From NCBI GenBank assembly GCA_937957815.1, contig CALFXN010000136.1, positions 1 through 7,089 on the forward strand: a stretch of 7,089 bases of DNA. The letters run 5' to 3'. Both the position numbers and the translations under genes were made by a program. The DNA is from an uncultured Synergistales bacterium. GTDB lineage: Bacteria > Synergistota > Synergistia > Synergistales > Aminobacteriaceae. The notes under the pieces were generated by a model. The model worked only from the letters and a program-made list of their open reading frames with translations. It was not told where the DNA came from and did no database searches. This document shows, piece after piece, positions 1 through 5,425 of the stretch; the first letter of the stretch is position 1, and each line of letters opens with the position of its first letter.

Positions 1-79
1 GAAGCGTACCGGACAGGGGCGGGAGATCGGGGCTCGCCGTCCTGAACCTCTCTCCGGGCAGGAAAAGGGGGTCGTCCCG

Positions 80-793
80 ATGACCGAACGAAATGGCCGG
101 AAGGCCGTCGAAAATCTGTTGTACGCGACGGACCGCCAGAGAATCGTCACGCTTGTCACACGTATGGGGGAGATAACGTCCGGGGCGCTCGACTCCGCGG
201 TCCGGTCGCTCCTCGAACGGGACGACGTCCTCGCCCGACGCGTCATCGACGGAGACGACGACATCGACAGGATGGAGGAAAGAGTCGATCAGGAATGCCT
301 CGGATCCATCGCGATGCGCCGTCCGGGAGACGCCGATCTGCGCTTCGTCTTTGCGGCGCTCAAGATCATCACCGACCTCGAACGCATCGGCGACCAGGCC
401 GTGAATATCGCCGAGAAGGCGCTCAAGCTGAACGCGCAGCCGTCGTTCATTCCGAAGGACTGCATCGCCCCGATGGTCCGCTGCGTCTGCGGGATGCTCC
501 ACGATGCCGTTCGCGCGTTCAGGGATTCGGACGCGGACCTCGCCGCTGAACTCTGGCGACGCGACGACGAGGTCGACGACATGTACGCCAAATGCACGGA
601 AAGCTTTCTCGAATCCCTCGTCTCGGGCTCGTGCGCGTGTCGCGAAGCCGCGAAAACCGGCGCGGACGAACTCTGGATCGTCCGGCACCTCGAACGCGCC
701 GGCGATCACGCCATCAACATCGCGGAACGCGTTTTCTTCGTCGTAGAAGGCGCGCCTTTCCCTGCGAAGGGAGCCCGTTCCGGAGACGAGTAG
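80..793 (+). CDS. phoU: PhoU-family phosphate signalling protein
   Basis: A 237-residue cytoplasmic helical protein with two PhoU repeats, the usual length for the family. Repeat one (about residues 25-115) ends in DLERIGDQAVNIAEKA (99-114). Repeat two (about 130-222) ends in HLERAGDHAINIAERV (203-218). These paired E/D-xxx-D signatures bind metal clusters in known PhoU structures. PhoU proteins link the PstSCAB phosphate importer to the PhoR sensor kinase and damp uptake when phosphate is sufficient. The ATG is chosen because AAGGGGG (65-71) lies 8 bases before it. The frame is open upstream to the window edge, so a longer product is not formally excluded. Bases 1-79 show no recognisable PstB end: one frame stops at 43-45, another at 81-83 overlapping the start as ATGA. 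Only a terminator and an unrelated convergent gene follow, so this is probably the last gene of its operon; pst genes, if present, lie to the left. Confidence 0.95.
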   Translation: MTERNGRKAVENLLYATDRQRIVTLVTRMGEITSGALDSAVRSLLERDDVLARRVIDGDDDIDRMEERVDQECLGSIAMRRPGDADLRFVFAALKIITDLERIGDQAVNIAEKALKLNAQPSFIPKDCIAPMVRCVCGMLHDAVRAFRDSDADLAAELWRRDDEVDDMYAKCTESFLESLVSGSCACREAAKTGADELWIVRHLERAGDHAINIAERVFFVVEGAPFPAKGARSGDE

Positions 794-819
794 CGTTCCA
801 GACGGCCCGGTATTCGATC

Positions 820-867
820 TTGACCTGTCTGTCGCTGCGGGGGATATCCTGATGCCGCTGCAGCGAC
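820..867 (+). other. Promoter-like boxes and hairpin downstream of phoU
   Basis: TTGACC (820-825) and TATCCT (845-850) are 19 bases apart, a long spacer. An 8-bp perfect stem, GTCGCTGC (831-838) with GCAGCGAC (860-867), surrounds a 21-base loop. No T-run follows, so it is not a classic terminator. It is either structure in the phoU 3' untranslated region or, less likely, the start region of a roughly 105-base transcript ending at the terminator at 926-962. No coding sequence was recognised between 794 and 925. Confidence 0.25.
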
Positions 868-925
868 GGATGGGACCATCATAAACGGAAACACACGGTG
901 AAACGCTCCGTGGACGTCGGACGAC

Positions 926-962
926 GCTCCGCTCCCGGATGCCCCGCCGGAGCGGAGCTTTT
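926..962 (+). terminator. Intrinsic terminator after phoU
   Basis: GCTCCGCTCC (926-935) pairs perfectly with GGAGCGGAGC (949-958) across a 13-base loop, and TTTT (959-962) follows directly. The T-run is on the + side only, so it should end transcripts coming from phoU. The last T is also the final base of the convergent MerR gene's stop codon, so the hairpin separates the two genes with almost no spare sequence. Read from the other strand the hairpin lacks a U-tract and would terminate poorly. Confidence 0.85.
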
Positions 963-1498
963 CACTGCTCCCCCGGAAGCGGGGGAAGACTGCGGCGAAT
1001 GTCCCGGATTTCCTCCTCCCCGAACCCGAGCATATCGAGAAACGCCTCGTGACCCTTTGGATCCTGGAGTTCGAAGAGCGCATGCCACCGCAACAGCCCG
1101 GCTTCGTCCACGCCGATGCGGCGAAGCCGGGAAACCCATGTCTTCCGGTCGGGGAAGCCCTTCTCCGGCACAACACCACGCTCCGAAAGAAGGCGTGCGA
1201 TCAGTCGTCGCTGCCGGTTGAGTTCCCGGATCTCACGGTCGATCGTCGCGGATCGTTGCTGGAGAAACCGGACGGGGTCATTCGCCCCGGACTCGAGCAT
1301 GATCCGGATGTGCCCGAGTGGAAGCCCTGTGTCCCGGAGTGCCCGGATCGTTTTGAGACGTTCCCCGCACGATTCGTCGTAGAGACGGTATCCCGCCTCC
1401 GAGCGCCGCGACGGACGCAGCAGCCCGCACGCTTCGTAATAGAGCAGCGTGCTCCGTGACAGGCCGTACTTTCGCGCAAGCTGCGATACAGTCTCCAC
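962..1498 (-). CDS. MerR-family transcriptional regulator
   Basis: A 178-residue DNA-binding regulator if read from GTG at 1498. Residues 3-70 form the winged helix of the MerR family: TVSQLARKYGLSRSTLLYYE (3-22) is the helix-turn-helix and first wing, then GLLRPSRRSEAGYRLYD. An Arg- and Glu-rich helix follows (about 85-115), the usual dimerisation coiled coil. The C-terminal part holds LLRWHALFELQDP and HEAFLDMLGF, which I recognise as a domain shared by a subset of MerR-like proteins; its ligand is unknown to me. The frame stays open upstream to GTG 1624, but homology begins only at the GTG chosen and 1624 lies at the predicted transcription start. That GTG lacks a good ribosome site and directly follows the stop of a small upstream ORF, so coupled translation is likely. 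No obvious target gene is adjacent; it may regulate itself or act at a distance. Confidence 0.88.
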   Translation of the reverse strand: METVSQLARKYGLSRSTLLYYEACGLLRPSRRSEAGYRLYDESCGERLKTIRALRDTGLPLGHIRIMLESGANDPVRFLQQRSATIDREIRELNRQRRLIARLLSERGVVPEKGFPDRKTWVSRLRRIGVDEAGLLRWHALFELQDPKGHEAFLDMLGFGEEEIRDIRRSLPPLPGEQ

Positions 1499-1499
1499 G

Positions 1500-1577
1500 T
1501 CAGCGTCCGCCCGTCGATCCAGCGGGAAGCGGGAGTGCGACGGCGCACAGGAGACGGAACATTCTGCGGACAAACAT
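1500..1577 (-). CDS. 25-codon leader ORF upstream of the MerR gene
   Basis: ATG at 1577 has the best ribosome binding site in the region, AAAGGAGGTG (1594-1585), with GGAGG 9 bases before the start. The ORF encodes 25 residues beginning MFVRRMFRLLCAVALPLP and stops with TGA at 1502-1500. One base later comes GTG 1498, the likely start of the MerR protein, giving TGAcGTG. The peptide has a basic start and a short hydrophobic run but matches nothing I know. It may be a leader that delivers ribosomes to the regulator. Alternatively the start was once in frame with the regulator and a frameshift separated them. The arrangement is seen directly; the function is inferred. Confidence 0.5.
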   Translation of the reverse strand: MFVRRMFRLLCAVALPLPAGSTGGR

Positions 1578-1629
1578 CGGACGACACCTCCTTTATGGAA
1601 TACCGGAAGATCGTGTTGTTCCACACATT

Positions 1630-1638
1630 ACTATAGCA
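1630..1638 (-). promoter_or_regulatory. Extended -10 promoter for the MerR gene
   Basis: On the minus strand the sequence reads TGCTATAGT (1638-1630), an extended -10 element with one mismatch to TGnTATAAT. No convincing -35 box lies 16-18 bases upstream, which is acceptable for extended -10 promoters. Transcription would begin near 1623, leaving about 45 bases before the leader ORF. The spacer is not the 19-20 bp dyad type that MerR activators use, so autoregulation is not shown. Confidence 0.45.
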
Positions 1639-2105
1639 GGAGAGCCTTGCGGGAGACCATGCGACGAAATCCGTGTCGCCATCCTCTGCTCCTGCCTCCG
1701 GTTCCGGCGCAGCGACGGCAGCGACGCGAACTATCGCGATTTATTTGCGTACAGCCCATAATAGACATTTTTTTGAGATTTCCCCCCTCGCGCGTATTTT
1801 CGGAGCGGCAATCCGCCTATGGAAATGTTCCGATGTATCCCGGCGCCACGAAAAACCAGAACGCGACCTTTGAAGAAGAGTACGCAATGACCATACCGCG
1901 GCGATCCCGACAGTATTTCCGTGTGCTGCGGCCTCGCGAGTGCAATGAAGGAGCCGTACTCTCTCGACCGACATGATTTCGAATCGGACGACATCATCGC
2001 AGATCAATTGCAGGGTACCATTGCGATTCTCGCAAGGGCTGTCCCGAGTGTGGGGTCTATAGCCCGAGGCTGAATCAAAATGAAAAAATTCCAATCTCGG
2101 GAATC
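1639..2105. other. Gene-free stretch with two doubtful small ORFs
   Basis: No protein, RNA gene or mobile element is recognisable in these 467 bases. Two small ORFs are the only candidates on the + strand. One runs 1833-1976 (47 residues, beginning MYPGATKNQNATFEEEY) with a weak GGAA 8 bases before the ATG. The other runs 1945-2073 (42 residues, beginning MKEPYSLDRHDF) with no clear ribosome site; its frame is open from 1891. They overlap in different frames, which would fit a decayed gene as well as chance. A T7 run sits at 1768-1774 without a hairpin before it. A small perfect hairpin, TTGCGA-ttc-TCGCAA, lies at about 2020-2036. Confidence 0.3.
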
Positions 2106-2134
2106 TTGACGTGATGCTTCAGTATGTTTATCAT
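2106..2134 (+). promoter_or_regulatory. Near-consensus sigma-70 promoter
   Basis: TTGACG (2106-2111) and TATCAT (2129-2134) each differ from consensus by one base and are exactly 17 bases apart. Very AT-rich DNA follows (about 2130-2170). The predicted start near 2141 leaves about 50 bases of leader before the ATG at 2191, which has a good ribosome site. This is one of the two best promoters in the window, and it serves the frameshifted surface-protein gene. Confidence 0.7.
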
Positions 2135-2190
2135 AATAAATATATATTTTTAATTTTTTTTGTAGTATGTACGTATAGGAGAGATTTGGC

Positions 2191-2875
2191 ATGATTTTGA
2201 ACGTTCGTTTTCCCCGAAGTCTTTTGCCCTTGGCATCGCGGCGATTCTTTTTGCGCTTCGGGGGCGAACGCGGCGGTATGGTACGTCACACAGGAGGGAG
2301 CTGAAGTTAAAAACGGTACAAGCTGGGCAGCCGCATACGGCGAGAGCGATTTTCCCGTCGCGATCGCGAGCGCGAGCGCCGGAGCGGGTGGCGACATCGA
2401 TCCGTCGGGCGACGTGAAGGTTCTGACCGGCACGGGCAAGACCTTCACGGTTTCGCCGAACGCTGGATACTTCATCGCCGATGTCGTCGGTCCCGTCGAC
2501 ATTGCCGACCCGGACGCGAAGCATGGCATCCTCGCGTCTTACGCGCTGCTCGCGCAGCTGCTCGCAACGGACCCCGCGGCCATAGCGTCGGGGGGCTACA
2601 ACATGGACCTCGTGCGCTTCTTCTCGCTCGTCGCGAAACTCGACTCGGGCGCGGGCGGCCTCGTCTTGCTGCTCGAAGTGACGATCGAAGGCGCGCCATC
2701 GGGATATCGCTCGCAGGTTTTCCTGCTGACGCGCACGTTCGACGCCAACGGCAACCCGACCGGGTACTCGATCGTTCCGCGCGACGAGGGAGAGAATGTC
2801 CTCCGGAAGGGGAGCGGCGCGGCTCTTGCGACTCTGCTGCTCCTTGCGCCCGTGGTGCTCCTGCGGCGTTGCTGA
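2191..2875 (+). pseudogene. Secreted/surface-anchored protein gene, frameshifted in its signal peptide
   Basis: ATG 2191 follows AGGAGAG (2177-2183) by 7 bases, but its frame stops after 37 codons at 2304. The signal-peptide core FALGIAAILFAL reads in a second frame, and ANAAVWYVTQEG onward in a third, which stays open to the TGA at 2873-2875. Adding one T or C in the tract 2208-2215 and one G in G5 (2260-2264) joins all three into a 228-residue protein. It would have a basic start, hydrophobic core at 11-23, signal-peptidase site after ANAA (26-29), an exported body and a C-terminal tail GSG, hydrophobic segment (210-225), then RRC. That tail layout resembles Synergist-CTERM sorting signals, though the usual Cys before the hydrophobic part is absent. 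VWYVTQEGAEVKNGTSWAAA resembles the start of large beta-helix surface proteins, so an internal deletion is possible. Without repair only the 153 residues from GTG 2414 could be made, without export signal. Either real decay or homopolymer miscalls. Confidence 0.6.
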
Positions 2876-2934
2876 CGACTCTCCACCCCGGCGTTCTTTT
2901 TTCGCCTCTTCCGTGGTATTCTGTGCCGGAGTTC

Positions 2935-2970
2935 CCTGACCGGCTTTCCCGATTCGGGAAGCCGGTCAGG
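2935..2970. other. Long stable hairpin between two genes
   Basis: CCTGACCGGCT (2935-2945) pairs with AGCCGGTCAGG (2960-2970). After one bulged T, TCCCG pairs with CGGGA around an ATT loop, giving 16 base pairs. No T-run follows on either strand, so it is not a standard intrinsic terminator. It lies 35 bases before the start codon of the next gene, and a weak extended -10 (TGGTATTCT, about 2914-2922) would place it inside that gene's leader. It may stop read-through from the left, protect an mRNA end, or control the zinc-ribbon gene. Confidence 0.6.
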
Positions 2971-3004
2971 AGGGCGAAGATCTTCCGCGGGAGGCGGCGT
3001 TCGA

Positions 3005-3445
3005 TTGAAAAAACTCACGACATGCAGGCGGTGCGGAAAAATCTTTTCGAGCGCCCGCTCTGAAACGTGCCCAAGTTGCATGGAGCGCATCGATTCCTGC
3101 TTTCGCGTCATTCGCAAATATCTCGACGACAATCCGCGAATGGAACTCGACGCATACGCGCTCTCGCAGGCGCTCGACATCGACATTTTCGACATCCGGA
3201 CGCTGATCGACCTGAAGTACTTCGAGCCGATCGTGATCCCGGGGACGAAGGACGAAGTGACGAAGAAGGTCAAGCTCGCGCGGCGCATCCAGACCTCCCT
3301 CGCGCAATCTCTGGGGATGCGCGAAAGCCCGCTTTCCGAAGAGGCCGGAGAATCCGGAAAAACGAACGGCGCACGGAACGATCCCGACAGCCTGAACGCG
3401 ATGTTCGCGCAGGACAGGCACGGTTCCAGACGAAAGGAACGTTGA
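3005..3445 (+). CDS. Zinc-ribbon protein, YvyF/TIGR03826-like (flagellar-operon family)
   Basis: A 146-residue soluble protein. Residues 7-25 hold two CxxC pairs (C7/C10 in TCRRCGK, C22/C25 in TCPSCME), a typical zinc ribbon. Residues 28-80 are helical and look like a small winged-helix or helix-turn-helix: YLDDNPRMELDAYALSQAL, then DIFDIRTLIDLKYFEPI. This order matches the YvyF-like proteins found near flgM and flgN in flagellar loci. Residues 100-146 are polar and probably disordered. The start is TTG with GGGAGG (2989-2994) 10 bases before it, a little long; no better start exists nearby, and it places the first Cys pair at the usual distance from the N-terminus. No flagellar gene flanks it here, so the link to motility is by family only. 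Its exact role, possibly regulation or chaperoning, is not established. Confidence 0.75.
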   Translation: MKKLTTCRRCGKIFSSARSETCPSCMERIDSCFRVIRKYLDDNPRMELDAYALSQALDIDIFDIRTLIDLKYFEPIVIPGTKDEVTKKVKLARRIQTSLAQSLGMRESPLSEEAGESGKTNGARNDPDSLNAMFAQDRHGSRRKER

Positions 3446-3450
3446 CGGAG

Positions 3451-3487
3451 GCTTCGGTCTCCAGGGATCGCGACCTCCCGAAGCTTT
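3451..3487 (+). terminator. Probable terminator after the zinc-ribbon gene
   Basis: GCTTCGG (3451-3457) pairs with CCGAAGC (3478-3484), followed by TTT only. It begins 5 bases after the stop codon at 3445. The 20-base loop and short T-run make it weaker than the terminator after phoU, so partial read-through into the operon on the right is possible. Confidence 0.5.
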
Positions 3488-3588
3488 CGCCCGCTTTCCC
3501 GTCGATCACCTTCCGGTTCCGGGAAGTCCGAACACGGATCGTTCCGGAGTTTCGCTTTCCGCAGCCCCCCTCACCCACTCGAAACAAT

Positions 3589-3613
3589 TTTCCGACTTGA
3601 CCGATATCGGAAA
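3589..3613. promoter_or_regulatory. Inverted repeat around the -35 box
   Basis: TTTCCGA (3589-3595) and TCGGAAA (3607-3613) are inverted copies 11 bases apart and enclose the -35 hexamer. A second palindrome, CCGATATCGG (3601-3610), sits in the spacer just after it. Either could bind a regulator that blocks polymerase. They differ in sequence from the GGTCGACC array downstream, so a second regulator is possible. Confidence 0.4.
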
Positions 3614-3625
3614 GTGGAGTAGATT
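3597..3625 (+). promoter_or_regulatory. Promoter of the gntR-dpp operon
   Basis: TTGACC (3597-3602, one mismatch) and TAGATT (3620-3625, two mismatches) are 17 bases apart. The predicted start is near 3632, giving about 40 bases of leader before the GTG at 3672. No other promoter of this quality was seen before dppB, so the regulator and transporter genes are probably one transcript. Confidence 0.6.
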
Positions 3626-3629
3626 TTAA

Positions 3630-3655
3630 TGGTCGACCGGTCGACCGGTCGACCA
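3630..3655. promoter_or_regulatory. Triple GGTCGACC palindromic operator
   Basis: Three abutting copies of the 8-bp palindrome GGTCGACC fill 3631-3654. With flanking T (3630) and A (3655) the whole 26-bp block is one perfect palindrome. Both outer units read as halves of TGGTCGACC-type sites, matching the T-N-G-T-N-N-A-C-N-A pattern typical of FadR-class GntR operators. The block covers the predicted transcription start and ends 4 bases before the ribosome site AAGGAG (3660-3665). It most likely binds the GntR protein encoded next door and represses the operon. A transcript starting here would also fold on itself at its 5' end. Confidence 0.7.
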
Positions 3656-3671
3656 TCTGAAGGAGCGGCGA

Positions 3672-4412
3672 GTGGCTATGGCGAACGAAAACGGTCACCT
3701 TTCAAAGATCAAAGGCAACCTGAAGGACATTGTCATCGATCATGTCAGGACGGCGCTCTTCGAAAAGCGGACGCTGCGATGCGGCGACCAGATCAACGAA
3801 CGGGAGCTTTCCCGCGTGCTCGAACTCAGCCGCGCCCCCATCCGCGAAGCTCTCAAGGAGCTCGAGGAGCAGGGGCTGATCGTCTCCGTCAGGTACAAGG
3901 GCTGGTTCGTGGCGGACTTCCGCGAGGGGGAGTTTTCCGAGATCAACAGGTTACGGACACTCCTCGAGCACAGTCTTCTCGAAACCGTCATCGAATGCGG
4001 CGGTCCGAGCGACGGGGAGCTGGAACGCGCGGTCGCGATGAACCGCGAGATGGAACGTATCCTCGACGACCCTTCCGGCGGCGACCGGAAGATGTTCCGG
4101 TTCGCCGAGAAGGAGATGGAGTTTCACGACTATCTCCACTCGCTCGCCAGAGGCGACTGCTTCTGGACGAAGAAGATGCTCCGGAATCTGTCCTACCAGA
4201 TCCGGTGCTCGTTCGACAGACGACTCTGCCTCGAGGACATAATGCGGGCGAGCGTGGAGTCGCACGACCAGCTTCTCGACTGTCTACGCGCGAAAGATGC
4301 CACGCGGTTACGCAAACTGCTCTTCCGCCGTCTCGAACTTTGCCCGATCTCCATGCCGGAAAGGGATTCCGACGCCGGCGCCGCGCGCCCCGGAGAGCGC
4401 ACGACGGTATAG
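3672..4412 (+). CDS. GntR-family regulator, FadR subfamily (FCD domain)
   Basis: A 246-residue regulator. Residues 15-82 are the winged helix: RCGDQINERELSRVLELSRA, then PIREALKELEEQGLI (56-70) as recognition region, then a wing ending KGWFVADF. Residues 88-222 form the helical FCD effector domain, with FHDYLHSLA (His152, His156) and ESHDQLLDCLRAKDA (His198). The last His usual in metal-binding FCD domains seems to be Arg (LLFRRLE, 217-223), so metal binding may be altered. GTG 3672 is chosen over ATG 3678 because AAGGAG (3660-3665) is 6 bases before the GTG and 12 before the ATG. Such proteins are mostly repressors that let go of DNA when they bind an organic acid or amino-acid-like ligand. 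Its position at the head of the transporter genes and behind the GGTCGACC array points to autoregulation and control of uptake. The ligand is unknown. Confidence 0.92.
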   Translation: MAMANENGHLSKIKGNLKDIVIDHVRTALFEKRTLRCGDQINERELSRVLELSRAPIREALKELEEQGLIVSVRYKGWFVADFREGEFSEINRLRTLLEHSLLETVIECGGPSDGELERAVAMNREMERILDDPSGGDRKMFRFAEKEMEFHDYLHSLARGDCFWTKKMLRNLSYQIRCSFDRRLCLEDIMRASVESHDQLLDCLRAKDATRLRKLLFRRLELCPISMPERDSDAGAARPGERTTV

Positions 4413-4488
4413 CCCGGCCGGGGGCCGCGATCCGGAACGCGCGCACACGAAAAAGGTCCGTTCACTCTATCCCGAGGGGGGAGCATCT

Positions 4489-5412
4489 GTGGTCAGGTAC
4501 ATCATCCGGAGAGTTCTGCTGCTCGTTCCCGTCATCCTCAGCGTCATGGTCATCATCTTCACGATCCTGTATTTCACCCCGGGCGACCCCGCCCAGATCG
4601 CGCTCGGGCAGGAGGCGAACCCCGAGACCATCGCGGCCTTCCGCGCCGAACACGGACTGGACGCGTCGTTTCCGGTCCAGCTCGGACGGTATCTCTACAA
4701 GGCCGTTTTCGAAGTCGACCTCGGATACTCCTACATCATGAAAAGCCCCGTTTCGATGGAACTCTCGACGCGCATTCCGGTCACGATCCGGCTCGCGTTC
4801 TGGGCTGTCGTATTCAGCACGCTGGTCGGAATCCCGCTCGGCGTCATCTGCGCGATCCGGCAGTATTCGCTTCTCGACAGCCTCACGACGCTCGTGACGC
4901 TGCTCGGCGTCTCGATGCCGACGTTCTGGACCGGAATCCTGCTCATCATCGCGTTCTCGGTCCATCTCGGATGGCTCCCCTCGATGGGGTTCGAGACCGT
5001 CGGCGAAATGGTCCTTCCCGTCGTGACGCTCTCGGGCGCGACCGTGGCCGTCATCGCGCGGACGACGAGGGCGAGTATGCTCGAGGTCATCAGGTCCGAC
5101 TACATCCGCACCGCCCGGGCCAAGGGGCAGCGCGAGAGCGTGGTGATCCTGCGCCACGCGCTGCCGAACGCGATGATCCCGATCCTCACGATCATCAGCA
5201 TGCAGTTCGGAATGCTCCTCGGCGGCTCGATCGTCACCGAGGCGATCTTCTCGATCTCGGGCGTCGGCCGCCTGATGCTCGAGGCGATCAACATGCGCGA
5301 CTACCCGATCATTCAGGGCGGAGTGCTGTTCATCTCCGTCGCGTTCTGTCTCATCAACCTGGCGGTCGATATCCTCTACGCGTTCATCGACCCCCGGATC
5401 CACGTGAAATAG
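4489..5412 (+). CDS. dppB: Peptide/nickel ABC transporter permease, DppB/OppB family
   Basis: A 307-residue inner-membrane permease, the normal length for the family. Predicted membrane segments lie near 9-29, 99-121, 131-160, 174-190, 230-250 and 277-300. YFTPGDPA (28-35) after the first segment is characteristic of this family. The EAA loop that contacts the ATPase is YIRTARAKGQRE with LRHALPNAMIPI following (205-232). It pairs with DppC to form the channel through which a periplasmic binding protein delivers oligopeptides, dipeptides or Ni2+; sequence alone does not give the substrate. GTG 4489 is taken as start because GAGGGGG (4474-4480) is 8 bases upstream and MVRYIIRRVLLLVP is the normal beginning; the frame is open further left, but that part is unrelated sequence over the gntR end. 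It lies 77 bases after the regulator and 13 before dppC. The dpp name is at family level. Confidence 0.93.
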   Translation: MVRYIIRRVLLLVPVILSVMVIIFTILYFTPGDPAQIALGQEANPETIAAFRAEHGLDASFPVQLGRYLYKAVFEVDLGYSYIMKSPVSMELSTRIPVTIRLAFWAVVFSTLVGIPLGVICAIRQYSLLDSLTTLVTLLGVSMPTFWTGILLIIAFSVHLGWLPSMGFETVGEMVLPVVTLSGATVAVIARTTRASMLEVIRSDYIRTARAKGQRESVVILRHALPNAMIPILTIISMQFGMLLGGSIVTEAIFSISGVGRLMLEAINMRDYPIIQGGVLFISVAFCLINLAVDILYAFIDPRIHVK

Positions 5413-5425
5413 GAGGGGACACGAC

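Noticed and set aside
1499..1624. N-terminal extension of the MerR protein to GTG 1624 or TTG 1573
   Set aside because: The added residues have no counterpart in MerR proteins, 1624 is at the predicted transcription start, and TTG 1573 is 13 bases from the ribosome site.
1741..2094. 117-codon minus-strand frame in the gene-free stretch
   Set aside because: No recognisable domain and no convincing ribosome site.
2891..2902. T-run after the surface-protein gene as an intrinsic terminator
   Set aside because: No stable GC-rich stem directly precedes the T-run.
3629..4741. 370-codon + frame overlapping gntR and dppB
   Set aside because: It reads through two recognised genes in another frame, is Arg/Pro-rich and has no recognisable motif.
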